From contig NZ_JAFEXF010000033.1 of NCBI RefSeq assembly GCF_016905445.1, forward strand, positions 1 through 46,659: 46,659 bases of DNA. The letters are read 5' to 3'. A program made the position numbers and the translations under genes. Positions 1-7,321 of this stretch are shown one piece after another. The notes beneath the pieces were generated by a model. That model searched no databases and was not told the DNA's origin. It saw only the letters and a program-made list of their open reading frames with translations. Position 1 is the stretch's first letter, and the number at the start of each line of letters is the position of its first letter. This DNA is from Streptomyces sp. G44. GTDB taxonomy: Bacteria > Actinomycetota > Actinomycetes > Streptomycetales > Streptomycetaceae.

Positions 1-156
1 ATCGTCGGCACGGACCCCGCCGACTTCGCCGACGCCTTCGCCCGCAACTACTCCCAAGAAGGCGCCTACATCCCCGCCCGCGCCCGCACACAACTCACCG
101 ACGCCCTCACCCGAGCCGCCGGCGAGGACGGCGGGGAGGACGAGACGGGCCGGTAG
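1..156 (+). CDS. 3' end of an unrecognised gene (truncated by window edge)
   Basis: Frame 1 is open from the first base and ends at TAG 154-156, giving 51 visible residues. The piece is hydrophilic, with an Ala/Arg-rich helical stretch and an acidic tail (EDGGEDETGR). I do not recognise the family from this fragment and assign no function. The next plus-strand gene starts 41 bases later, so the two may share a transcript. The unbroken frame with actinomycete-style third-position GC supports real coding sequence. Confidence 0.5.
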   Translation: MVGTDPADFADAFARNYSQEGAYIPARARTQLTDALTRAAGEDGGEDETGR

Positions 157-197
157 CACCGCAGCAGCAACCCCCGCCGCCTGCAAGGAGTTTCGCG

Positions 198-1430
198 ATG
201 GGAACGGGCAGCAACGGATTATCCGCCTCAGGACTGCGCCGACTGCGCGAGGTGCTGCTGCGGCATGTGGAGTCCGGGCGGATTCCCGGACTCGTCGCCC
301 TGGTCGGCCGGGGCGGGGAGACGCACGTCGAGACGGTCGGCACGATGCGCCCCGACGGCGGCTCCCCGATGCGCCGGGACACCATCTGCCGGATGGCCTC
401 GACGACCAAGCCGGTCGCGGTGGCAGCGGCCATGGTCCTGCTGGACGAGTGCCGGCTGCGGCTGGACGACCCGGTGGACCGCTGGCTGCCGGAACTGGCC
501 GACCGGCGCGTCCTGCGGCAGCCCGACGGCCCGCTGGAGGACACCGTGCCTGCGCGGCGTCCGGTCACCGTGCGGGACCTGCTCACCTCCACGTTCGGAC
601 TCGGCCTCGACATGACGGCGACGCACTCCCCGATGATGGGCGCCATCTTCGAGCAGGGGATCTACGGGCGGGAATGGCTGTTGCCGGCAGTGGAGCCGGA
701 CGAGTGGATGCGCCGCCTGGGCACCCTCCCGCTGGTGTACCAGCCCGGGGAGCGGTGGCTGTACAACATCGGTGACGACGTGCTCGGCGTGCTCGTCGCC
801 AGGGTCAGCGGCCGGCCGTTCGAGACGTTCCTGCGCGAACGCGTACTCGATCCCCTGGGCATGAAGGACACCGGTTTCCACGTGCCCGCCGACAAGACCG
901 ACCGGTTCCCCCCGCTGTACGCCCCCGACCCGCGGACCGGGAAGCTGACGGTGGCGGACGAGGCCGAAGGGGGACACCACAGCCGGCCCCCGGCGTTCCC
1001 GTCGGGCGGCGGCGGACTCGACTCGACCGTCGACGACTATCACGCCTACTTCCGCATGCTCCTGAACCACGGCAGGCACGGCACCCGGCGGGTCCTGTCC
1101 CGGCAGTCCGTCGAGCTGATGACCACCAACCGCCTCACGGCCGGGCAACTGGCCGCCCGGGAGGCCTGGGCCCGCGACATCGTGCATCTGTCGCACGGCC
1201 AGGGGCAGCACGGCGGGTGGGGCTTCGGGATGGCGGTGCGCACCTACCGCGGTGACTTCGCGCCCGTCGGCCAGTTCGGCTGGGACGGCGGAGCAGGCAC
1301 CTCGGCGTACGCCGACCCGGACAACCGGCTCGTCGGCATCCTGCTCACCCAGACCGGGATGGCCACCCCGGACTCGGCGCGGGCCATCCACGACTTCTGG
1401 ACCACCCTCTACCAGGCGATCGACGACTGA
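198..1430 (+). CDS. Serine beta-lactamase-like hydrolase (class C / penicillin-binding protein fold)
   Basis: 410 residues. ATG at 198 is preceded by AAGGAG (185-190) at a 7-base spacing, which fixes the start. Family motifs are visible: the nucleophile motif S-x-x-K at S68-T-T-K71, a Tyr motif at Y189-N-I before the usual DxLG helix, and W362-D-G-G as the third active-site motif, followed by GTSAYADP. Length and motif order fit the beta-lactamase / esterase EstB / D-aminopeptidase superfamily (Pfam Beta-lactamase). No signal peptide is visible, so a cytoplasmic esterase or peptidase is more likely than a secreted beta-lactamase. It converges on the biosynthetic operon across a strong terminator, so it may lie just outside the cluster. 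Standalone PBP-type peptide cyclases share this fold, but the final NRPS already has its own TE and this protein has no C-terminal lipocalin-like domain. Confidence 0.85.
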   Translation: MGTGSNGLSASGLRRLREVLLRHVESGRIPGLVALVGRGGETHVETVGTMRPDGGSPMRRDTICRMASTTKPVAVAAAMVLLDECRLRLDDPVDRWLPELADRRVLRQPDGPLEDTVPARRPVTVRDLLTSTFGLGLDMTATHSPMMGAIFEQGIYGREWLLPAVEPDEWMRRLGTLPLVYQPGERWLYNIGDDVLGVLVARVSGRPFETFLRERVLDPLGMKDTGFHVPADKTDRFPPLYAPDPRTGKLTVADEAEGGHHSRPPAFPSGGGGLDSTVDDYHAYFRMLLNHGRHGTRRVLSRQSVELMTTNRLTAGQLAAREAWARDIVHLSHGQGQHGGWGFGMAVRTYRGDFAPVGQFGWDGGAGTSAYADPDNRLVGILLTQTGMATPDSARAIHDFWTTLYQAIDD

Positions 1431-1507
1431 CCCGCCACCGGTCCGGGACGGCCCGGCGCGCGTCACGTCTCCCCCGGCCGTGACCGCCGCACCTGACCGT
1501 CCGTCGG

Positions 1508-1548
1508 CGCGGAGTGGGCCCCGGGAGCACCCCGGAGCCCACTCCGCG
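1508..1548. terminator. Bidirectional terminator between convergent genes
   Basis: The arms 1508-1525 and 1531-1548 form an 18-bp inverted repeat with one mismatch around a 5-base loop (agcac). It sits in the 135-base gap between the stop of the hydrolase gene (1430) and the stop of hmo (1566). Those two genes converge, so the hairpin can end transcription from both sides. There is no clear T-run, which is common for actinomycete terminators. Confidence 0.75.
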
Positions 1549-1565
1549 TATGCCTGTCTCCCTGT

Positions 1566-2675
1566 CTAGCCCGCGGCGCCTCGCACCTCGCGGGCCCGGT
1601 GGCGGCGGCCCCGCTCCTCGGCGCCGGCGGCGGGCCGCACGAGTCCGGGGCCGATGCCGGCGAGCTCGCTCAGGCCCGCGAGCCCCATGGCGTCGGTCAG
1701 CTCACCGAGCAGGATGTTCAGCACATCCGTCACCCCCTGGGCTCCGTCCACGGCGAGGCCGTGCAGGACCGGGCGGCCGACCAGCACCGCGTCGGCGCCG
1801 AGCGCGAGCGCGGCGAGCACGTCCCGGCCCCGGCGCACTCCCCCGTCGAGCAGGACGGGCACACGCCCGTCCACCGCCGTCACGATCTCCGGCAGGGCGT
1901 CGAGTGTCGCGGGCACACCGTCGAGCTGCCGCCCGCCGTGGTTGGACACGACGATGCCGTCCGCCCCGGCCTCGACGGCGCGCGCCGCGTCGGTGTCGGT
2001 GAGGATCCCCTTGAGCAGGACCGGCAGCGCACTGACCGAGCGCAGCCACTCCACCACCGACCAGTCGAGGGGGGCGAACTCCGCCGCGGCGTGCGCGGCG
2101 GGCACCGTGAAGTCGTGCCCCTCCAGGTTGGCCGGGACGATTCCCGCGGGAAGCCGGAAGCCGTTGCGCAGGTCCCGCAGCCTGCGGCCCATGTGGGGCG
2201 TGTCGACGGTGAGGACGAGTGCTTCACAACCCACGCCCTCCGCACGCTCGATGAGGCGCCGGGTCATCGCCCGGTCCCGCAGGCAGTAGACCTGGAGCCA
2301 GAGCGGGCCACCGTCGGCGGCGGCGGCGATCTCCTCGATGCCGCGCCCGGCGAAGGTGCTGATCACGACCGGCACCCGGGCCGCCGCCGCCGTCCCGCGC
2401 ACCGTGGCGAGCTCGCCCAGCGGGTGGGCCAGCGTGTGGTAGCCCAGCGGTGCGACCGCCACCGGCGCGTCCCAGGAGCGGCCGAGGATCGTGGTCGCCG
2501 TCTCGGGGTGGACGGCGCCGCGCAGGACCCGCGGCCGCAGCCACAGCCGGTCGAACGCCCCGGCATTGGCCGCGAGCGTCCGCTCCTCGCCCGCCCCGCC
2601 CTCGAAGAAGTCCCAGACGGCGGGGGCGAGTCGGGACCTGGCCGCTTCCTCGAAATCGCCGAGCGTGAGTCTCAT
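1566..2675 (-). CDS. hmo: 4-Hydroxymandelate oxidase (FMN-dependent alpha-hydroxy-acid oxidase)
   Basis: 369 residues. It oxidises 4-hydroxymandelate to 4-hydroxybenzoylformate, the middle step of Hpg supply. The FMN-dependent alpha-hydroxy-acid dehydrogenase barrel is clear: QVY at about 128-130, VDTPHMGRR with its substrate-carboxylate Arg near 164, flavin-contacting K222, catalytic H246 and R249 in SNHGGRQ, and phosphate-binding DGGVRRG at 277-283. On sequence alone it could be a lactate or glycolate oxidase. The adjacent HmaS and HpgT genes decide the mandelate role. ATG at 2675 has GGAGG seven bases upstream. It is the last gene of the minus-strand run. A 178-base gap upstream holds a relic of an NRPS gene junction, so its position may be recombinant. 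Confidence 0.88.
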   Translation of the reverse strand: MRLTLGDFEEAARSRLAPAVWDFFEGGAGEERTLAANAGAFDRLWLRPRVLRGAVHPETATTILGRSWDAPVAVAPLGYHTLAHPLGELATVRGTAAAARVPVVISTFAGRGIEEIAAAADGGPLWLQVYCLRDRAMTRRLIERAEGVGCEALVLTVDTPHMGRRLRDLRNGFRLPAGIVPANLEGHDFTVPAAHAAAEFAPLDWSVVEWLRSVSALPVLLKGILTDTDAARAVEAGADGIVVSNHGGRQLDGVPATLDALPEIVTAVDGRVPVLLDGGVRRGRDVLAALALGADAVLVGRPVLHGLAVDGAQGVTDVLNILLGELTDAMGLAGLSELAGIGPGLVRPAAGAEERGRRHRAREVRGAAG

Positions 2676-2710
2676 CGCCCGTCCTCCCCTGGGCGCGTCA
2701 GCCGCCTGAG

Positions 2711-2776
2711 GCGCTGTGCGAACGAAAGCGGAACCACTGGGTCTGCTCCTCTGTGATCAGCCTGCGGAGGCCGGGG
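2711..2776 (-). repeat. Relic copy of an NRPS/NRPS gene junction upstream of hmo
   Basis: This 66-base stretch matches 12277-12342 at 60 of 66 positions, with no gaps, by direct alignment. The 12277 copy is the overlap of two NRPS genes: the last codons of one ([15 protein letters not shown]) and the first of the next ([10 protein letters not shown]). In this copy the upstream frame reads LRRLITEEQTQ, but the stop codon is changed (TGA to TGG) and the frame runs on to a TGA near hmo. The start codon of the second gene is also changed, from GTG to GTGG in a context with no following frame. No NRPS coding sequence flanks it on either side. Confidence 0.85.
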
Positions 2777-2778
2777 GG

Positions 2779-2828
2779 TGCGAGGGAGGGCGCGGGAGTG
2801 CGAGGGGGTGCGAGGGGGTGCGAGGCGG
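2779..2828. repeat. Short G-rich tandem repeat (about 10-bp unit)
   Basis: Four copies of gtgcgaggg[g/a/c], at 2779, 2799, 2809 and 2819, with one 10-base degenerate interval. It lies directly beside the NRPS junction relic and before the end of hmaS. It has no coding sense and no hairpin. It looks like slippage-generated filler. Confidence 0.6.
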
Positions 2829-2853
2829 CACCGTCACCGGCGCGGGGCGGGTC

Positions 2854-3927
2854 TCAGGCCTGGCCGGTCGGGTTGCTCGTCTGCTGCCGGTCCACGGCTT
2901 CGTAGAGGGCCTTGATGTTGTTGCTGCCGAAGGTGCCGGCGCCCCGGCGGTCGATCAGTTCGTAGAAGAGGGTGCCCCTCGTGTGCCGCGACTCGGTGAA
3001 GATCTGCAACATGATGCCGGCCGGGTCGCGGTCGGCGAGGACGTTGAGCTCGCGCAGCGCCTCCACGGGGACGCCGATCGGGCCGAGCCGTGCGCCCAGC
3101 GCCTCGTAGTAGCTCCGCGGTGTGGTGAGGAAACGTACGCCCCGCTCGGCGGTCCTGGGCACGGCGGTCAGGATGTCCTCGGTGAGGAAGGCGATGTGCT
3201 GGACGCCGGCGCCGTCGTGGGCCTCGATGAACCGGTCGATCTGGCCCGGGGCGCGGGTGATGTCCGGCTCGATGATGGTCAGGGTCAGCCGTCCGGATCC
3301 GTTCTGGACGACCTTCGAGTCCATGGCCTGCGCCCCGACGACGATCTGCTCCTCGAAGGTCTGGCGCAGGCCGAATATCTCCTCGTACGCACGCACCGTG
3401 TCCGTGAGGGTGCCCGCGGGCACGCACACCGCGAGGTGGTCGATCTCCGTGAACAGTCCCTCGCGGGAACGGTCCCGGCCGGTCTCCTCGATCAGCGGGG
3501 CGAACGGGCCGTCGGGCCGGTCGCGGGAGACGAAGCGGTGCTCCACGTCGCCGAACCCGCTCACCGAGGCGAAGACGACCTGGGCTCCCTCGGGGCCGGT
3601 CCTCTCGGGCGGGGCGACGGGCAGCGCCCCCCGCTCGACGGCCTCGGCGAACGCGGCCCGGGCGTCGTCGACACGCAGGCCGATCACCCCGACCCCCTGG
3701 CCGTGCCGCTCGACGTACTCGGCGGCGCGGTGCTCGGGGCTGGTGGCCGAGGTCACCAGCAGGGTGATGTCGTGCTGGCGCAACAGCACCGACTCGCATC
3801 CGCGCAGGCCCGTACGGGCGCCACCGCGACCGGCGACCGTGAAGCCGAAGCGGTCCCGCAGCCCGAGGGCCGCCTCCTCGGCGTCCTCAACGAAAAGCTC
3901 GATGTGATCAATCGACGTGATGTCCAC
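2854..3927 (-). CDS. hmaS: 4-Hydroxymandelate synthase (HPPD-like Fe(II) dioxygenase)
   Basis: 357 residues from the GTG at 3927. It converts 4-hydroxyphenylpyruvate to 4-hydroxymandelate, the committed step to Hpg. It has two vicinal-oxygen-chelate repeats. The Fe(II) ligands are visible as H164 (EIDHLAV), H244 (GVQHIAF) and E323 (LFYELID). The C-terminal GAGTFGSNNIKALYEA block is the family hallmark. The central IVVGAQAMDSKVVQ stretch resembles HmaS of glycopeptide clusters rather than true 4-hydroxyphenylpyruvate dioxygenases. An upstream in-frame GTG (3948) would add seven residues but would place the ribosome binding site inside the gene. It lies 33 bases after hpgT's stop is reached on the same strand (gene order hpgT, hmaS, hmo) and is probably co-transcribed with it. 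Confidence 0.9.
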   Translation of the reverse strand: MDITSIDHIELFVEDAEEAALGLRDRFGFTVAGRGGARTGLRGCESVLLRQHDITLLVTSATSPEHRAAEYVERHGQGVGVIGLRVDDARAAFAEAVERGALPVAPPERTGPEGAQVVFASVSGFGDVEHRFVSRDRPDGPFAPLIEETGRDRSREGLFTEIDHLAVCVPAGTLTDTVRAYEEIFGLRQTFEEQIVVGAQAMDSKVVQNGSGRLTLTIIEPDITRAPGQIDRFIEAHDGAGVQHIAFLTEDILTAVPRTAERGVRFLTTPRSYYEALGARLGPIGVPVEALRELNVLADRDPAGIMLQIFTESRHTRGTLFYELIDRRGAGTFGSNNIKALYEAVDRQQTSNPTGQA

Positions 3928-3933
3928 ACGCCA

Positions 3934-3938
3934 CCTCC
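3934..3938 (-). promoter_or_regulatory. Ribosome binding site that sets the hmaS start
   Basis: GGAGG on the minus strand, six bases before the GTG at 3927. It argues against the longer GTG start at 3948, which has no such site. Confidence 0.7.
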
Positions 3939-3960
3939 AGGGGTGCACACTTGACCGGAC

Positions 3961-5259
3961 TCAGCAGCCGCGGCGCTGTGCCGCGGCGACCTCGGACTCG
4001 ATGAAATCGGCCAGCCGCCGGAGCCCCTCCTCCACGTCCGCGTGGGTGAGGTAGCTGGTCGACAGCCGGATGGTGTGATCACCTCCGCCGTCCGGATGAA
4101 AGTGGGACATCGGCGTCCAGATGACCCCGAAGTCCCGCGCGGACCGGCCGAGCGCGGCGTCGTCGGCGCGGAAGGCGACCCGCAGTGTCAGGAAGAAGCC
4201 CCCGCCGGGCGCGTTCCAGCTCACGCCGAGCCGGGACCTGCGCTCGGCGGGGAACTCGCGCTCCAGGGCCCGCAGGGCGGCCCGCATGGTCCGTCCGTAG
4301 TGGGCGGCCGCCTCCTCGGTCAGCTCGGAGACACGGCCGCGGGAGGCCAGCAGGGCACCCGCCACGGCCGCCTGGCTCAGCGGCGAGGTGTTCACCGTGA
4401 TCATGCTCTTGATCTTGGCGAGCTCGTCGGCGAGCAGCCCCGTGGTGCCGTCCGCCCGTGACACCGTCTGGTCGGCCACGGCATAGCCCACGCGCGCGCC
4501 CGGGAAGAGCGACTTGGCGTACGAGCCCAGGTGGATCACCCGGCGGCCCCGGTCGAGCGCCTTCAGCGCGGGCACCCGTGCGCCGGGGCTGACCAGCCGG
4601 TAGGGGCTGTCCTCAAGGATGTACAGGTCGAACCGGTCGGCCAGGGCCAGCAGTTCACGCCTGGTCTCCAGCGGCATCGTGACGCCGGACGGGTTGGAAT
4701 GGTCGGGGATCACGTAGAGCGCGCGGGGCCTGCGCCCTCGCAGGCGTTCGGCCAGGACCGCGGCCTCCACGTCGGCGCACGACAGGCCGTCCGCCCGCTC
4801 CTCGACGGCGACCACCTCGGCGTCGAGGAGCCGCGCCGCGCCGGTGATCCCCACATAGCAGGGGCTGGAGACCAGCAGCACGTCGTCGGGACCGGAGATC
4901 AGCGCGCGCAGCGCCAGGAACATCGCCTCCTGGCAGCCCACCGTGACCACGACCGACTCCGCCGGTACGTCGATGTCCTCGTCCACGCGGAGCGAATCGG
5001 CGACGAGCTCGCGGATCAGCCCGGCGGACGGCCCGTACTGGCACATCGCGCTGCGCACCTCGGCCGGTGAGCGCCCCTGGGCGGCCAGGTGGTCCAGGAA
5101 GCGGCGCACATGGGCGAAGATCTGCTCGGTGTCGAAGAAGTCCTCGTGCGGTCTGCCCGGACCGAAGGAGATGGCCTCGGGGTGGTGCAGGGTGACTTCG
5201 TTGAGGAAGTTCATCGTGTCCATCACCGGATCCGCGACGCCGCGGTGCAGGTCCGTCAT
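3961..5259 (-). CDS. hpgT: 4-Hydroxyphenylglycine aminotransferase (PLP, fold type I)
   Basis: 432 residues. It transaminates 4-hydroxybenzoylformate to L-Hpg, usually with tyrosine as donor, which regenerates 4-hydroxyphenylpyruvate for HmaS. The sequence is a class I/II aminotransferase: N190 in PDHSNPSG, D217 and Y220 in LEDSPYR, the PLP Schiff-base lysine K249 in SYAKSLFPGARVGY, and the substrate-carboxylate Arg in the C-terminal TIRLSTSYL. MTDLHRGV at 5259 was chosen because the frame upstream of it is arginine-rich antisense read-through of the P450 gene. The Shine-Dalgarno sequence is weak, and ATG at codon 13 is a possible alternative. MocR-like or 2-aminoadipate aminotransferases have the same fold; the hmaS-hmo context supports HpgT. 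Confidence 0.86.
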   Translation of the reverse strand: MTDLHRGVADPVMDTMNFLNEVTLHHPEAISFGPGRPHEDFFDTEQIFAHVRRFLDHLAAQGRSPAEVRSAMCQYGPSAGLIRELVADSLRVDEDIDVPAESVVVTVGCQEAMFLALRALISGPDDVLLVSSPCYVGITGAARLLDAEVVAVEERADGLSCADVEAAVLAERLRGRRPRALYVIPDHSNPSGVTMPLETRRELLALADRFDLYILEDSPYRLVSPGARVPALKALDRGRRVIHLGSYAKSLFPGARVGYAVADQTVSRADGTTGLLADELAKIKSMITVNTSPLSQAAVAGALLASRGRVSELTEEAAAHYGRTMRAALRALEREFPAERRSRLGVSWNAPGGGFFLTLRVAFRADDAALGRSARDFGVIWTPMSHFHPDGGGDHTIRLSTSYLTHADVEEGLRRLADFIESEVAAAQRRGC

Positions 5260-5279
5260 GCGCAGTACCGCTGCGCCGC

Positions 5280-5300
5280 CCGTCCGGGGCGCCCGGACGG
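5280..5300 (-). terminator. Hairpin in the P450-hpgT gap
   Basis: Perfect 9-bp arms (5280-5288 and 5292-5300) around a 3-base loop, within the 89 bases between the P450 stop and the hpgT start. It may be a partial terminator or mRNA-processing site that sets the ratio of late tailoring genes to Hpg genes. There is no T-run, and a second GC-rich inverted sequence follows, so the role is uncertain. Confidence 0.4.
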
Positions 5301-5348
5301 GGCCGGCCCCGCCGCCCTTCGTCGCGCCAGGGGCCCGGCCGCGGGTCC

Positions 5349-6572
5349 TCACAGGCGCACGGGGAACGCGGAGAGCGGCCTGGCGCCGCCGGCGACGGGC
5401 TCGTGGTAGCTCAGGCGGCCGTCGATCCTCAGCCCGTCCCGCTGGATCAGCAGGTGGTCGAGGGCCACCTCGCCTTCGATGTAGGCGAGCATCGCGCCGA
5501 GGCAGTAGTGCGGACCCGCGCCGAAGGCGACGTGGCTCTCCTTGCGCTTCAGCACACGCCCCACGTCGCAGCGTTCGGGGTCGGGGAAGACGCTCGGGTC
5601 GTGGTTGGCGGAGTGCAGGGAGCCGGTCAGGGCGTCGCCCTTGCAGATCGGGACCCCGGCGAACTCCATGTCCTCGGTCGCGTACCGGGGTCCGGCGAGC
5701 GGGACGGGGTTGGCGACCCGCATCAACTCGTACATGGCGTGCGGCAGCGCTTCCGGCTGCGCGCGCAGCAGGGCCAGCTGATCCGGGTTGTCGAAGAGCG
5801 TGCGGATCGCGTTCGGGATGAAGTGGGTCGTGGAGTGGTGCCCGTTGTTCACCACCACCAGCACCAGCGAGACGATCTCGGCCTCGGTGAGCCGGTTGCC
5901 CTCCTCGTCGCCCTTCTGCACCAGGACGGAGATCATGTCGTCCGTGGGCTCGGCCCGGCGCCGCTCGGTGAGTTCCTTGACGTAGCCGGCCAGGCTGCGG
6001 ATGCTCGTGGCGATGTCGGCGTCGGCGTTGGCGTAGTCGTTCATCCACTTCCGCACCTGCGGCTGGTCGGCCTCGTCGACGCCGATGAGTTCGCAGATGA
6101 CGGTGCCGGTCAGCGGTGAGGAGTACTCCTCGATGAGGTCCCCGGAGCCCTTCTGGGCCAGGGCGTCGATGAGCTCGGCGGAGATCTCCTCGATGCGGGG
6201 CCGCAGTGCCTTCATGCGCCGTGCGGTGAACGCGGGCGTGACGAGACGGCGCAACCGGGAGTGGTAGGGGCCGTCCACGAGCATCAGGTTGGCCGCCAGG
6301 TACTCACGGAACTCGTCCGGCAGGTCGAGGGCCGCGATCGCCTGGTCCGCCAGGCTGGGTCCGCGGTGACCCGGCACGTTCTGGAAGTCCACCACGAGCC
6401 GCGGGTCGCTCATCGCCGACGACACGTCTTCGATGCGTGTGATGAGCCAGACCGGCGGCCCGCCGGGGAAGCCGATCGGCACGAGCGGGGCCTTCTCCCG
6501 CAGGCGGGCGTAGGCGCCGACGGGATCGTCGGTGAATTCGGGATCGAGCAGGCTCACGATGTGCTCAGTCAT
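5349..6572 (-). CDS. Cytochrome P450 with atypical I-helix
   Basis: 407 residues. ATG at 6572 is preceded by AAAGGAG nine bases upstream. A soluble bacterial P450 is shown by the heme loop FGAGPHYCLG with cysteine ligand C357, the K-helix E282-L-M-R285, and W/R residues in the N-terminal WLITR block. The I-helix is unusual. The consensus (A/G)-G-x-(D/E)-T appears here as N243-G244-H245-H246-S247, so the acid is His and the conserved Thr is Ser (Thr248 follows). Such replacements occur in P450s that act on carrier-bound or peptide substrates or do not follow the standard proton-relay mechanism. The likely job is hydroxylation or oxidative coupling of an aromatic residue, on a PCP or after release. 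Its substrate cannot be read from the sequence. It lies 32 bases downstream of the thioesterase gene. Confidence 0.88.
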   Translation of the reverse strand: MTEHIVSLLDPEFTDDPVGAYARLREKAPLVPIGFPGGPPVWLITRIEDVSSAMSDPRLVVDFQNVPGHRGPSLADQAIAALDLPDEFREYLAANLMLVDGPYHSRLRRLVTPAFTARRMKALRPRIEEISAELIDALAQKGSGDLIEEYSSPLTGTVICELIGVDEADQPQVRKWMNDYANADADIATSIRSLAGYVKELTERRRAEPTDDMISVLVQKGDEEGNRLTEAEIVSLVLVVVNNGHHSTTHFIPNAIRTLFDNPDQLALLRAQPEALPHAMYELMRVANPVPLAGPRYATEDMEFAGVPICKGDALTGSLHSANHDPSVFPDPERCDVGRVLKRKESHVAFGAGPHYCLGAMLAYIEGEVALDHLLIQRDGLRIDGRLSYHEPVAGGARPLSAFPVRL

Positions 6573-6604
6573 GATCGTCGTCTCCTTTGCTGCGTCGGCG
6601 GATG

Positions 6605-7321
6605 TCAGCGGCCGCGGGAGGATTCCGCCTCGATGAGGTCGAGCACCTCCGGGGCCCGGTCCACCAGGTACATGTGATCGCCCGGGAACTCCGCGGAGCT
6701 GAACTCGCCCGTGGTCGCGTGCCGCCACTCCTGTGCCTGTTCGGCGCTGACCAAGCCGTCGACGTCGCCCCGGATCGAGCAGACCGGCACCGACACCGGT
6801 TCGTCGGTGCTCGGCACGTAGTTCTCGTGCATCTCGCAGTCGGCCTTGAGCACGGGGAGGATCAGTTCCCGCATCTCCGGGTGGTCCAGTGCCTCGTGCC
6901 GGAACCCCGCGAACTCTTCCACCCGGGCGAGGAACTCCTCGTCGGGCAGTCCGGTCGCCCGCCTCTCCCGCTGCGTCCACGGGCCCGGCGACCCACTGAC
7001 GACCAGGCGCTCGACGGGTACGCCGCGCGCGCTCAGCAGATGCACCAGTTCGTACGCGAGCACAGCGCCCAGGCTGTGCCCGAACACCACGGTCCGTGCC
7101 CCCTCGCCGAGGTCGGCGACGATGTCGTCGACCGAGTTCTCGGCCGCTTCGACGACGTTCCGGTACGGCGTCTCAAGAATGAGCCGCTCCCTGCCGGGCA
7201 GCTCGACCGGCACCACCCGCCACCGGTCGGCGGCCGGCGCCCGCCACGGATGGAAGAACGAAGGTCCCGCTCCCGCGAACGGCAGGCACAGCAGTGTGCT
7301 CCGGTCCCGGTCCCCCCTCAC
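6605..7321 (-). CDS. Type II (editing) thioesterase
   Basis: 238 residues, the usual size for a discrete NRPS/PKS-associated TEII. It removes misprimed or stalled acyl groups from carrier-protein phosphopantetheine arms. It has an alpha/beta-hydrolase fold with [10 protein letters not shown] at the N terminus, nucleophile S83 in GHSLG, Asp in IRGDVD (D186 or D188) and H216 in FPGDHMYL. The GTG start overlaps the stop of the terminating NRPS by four bases (GTGA), so the two are translationally coupled. The frame is open much further upstream, but that part is antisense-frame sequence inside the NRPS. Confidence 0.92.
   Translation of the reverse strand: MRGDRDRSTLLCLPFAGAGPSFFHPWRAPAADRWRVVPVELPGRERLILETPYRNVVEAAENSVDDIVADLGEGARTVVFGHSLGAVLAYELVHLLSARGVPVERLVVSGSPGPWTQRERRATGLPDEEFLARVEEFAGFRHEALDHPEMRELILPVLKADCEMHENYVPSTDEPVSVPVCSIRGDVDGLVSAEQAQEWRHATTGEFSSAEFPGDHMYLVDRAPEVLDLIEAESSRGR

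Noticed and set aside
198..1430. SurE-type standalone macrocyclase for this NRPS
   Set aside because: The NRPS already ends in an intact TE with a GWSFG serine, and the hydrolase lacks the extra C-terminal domain of those cyclases. Kept only as a remote alternative.
2854..3927. Primary-metabolism 4-hydroxyphenylpyruvate dioxygenase
   Set aside because: The metal ligands are shared, but the IVVGAQAMDSKVVQ segment and the hpgT/hmo neighbours match hydroxymandelate synthase.
5260..6048. N-terminal extension of the hpgT frame
   Set aside because: The frame is open back to 6048, but the added sequence is arginine-rich out-of-frame sequence of the P450 gene. Aminotransferase homology begins at the ATG at 5259.
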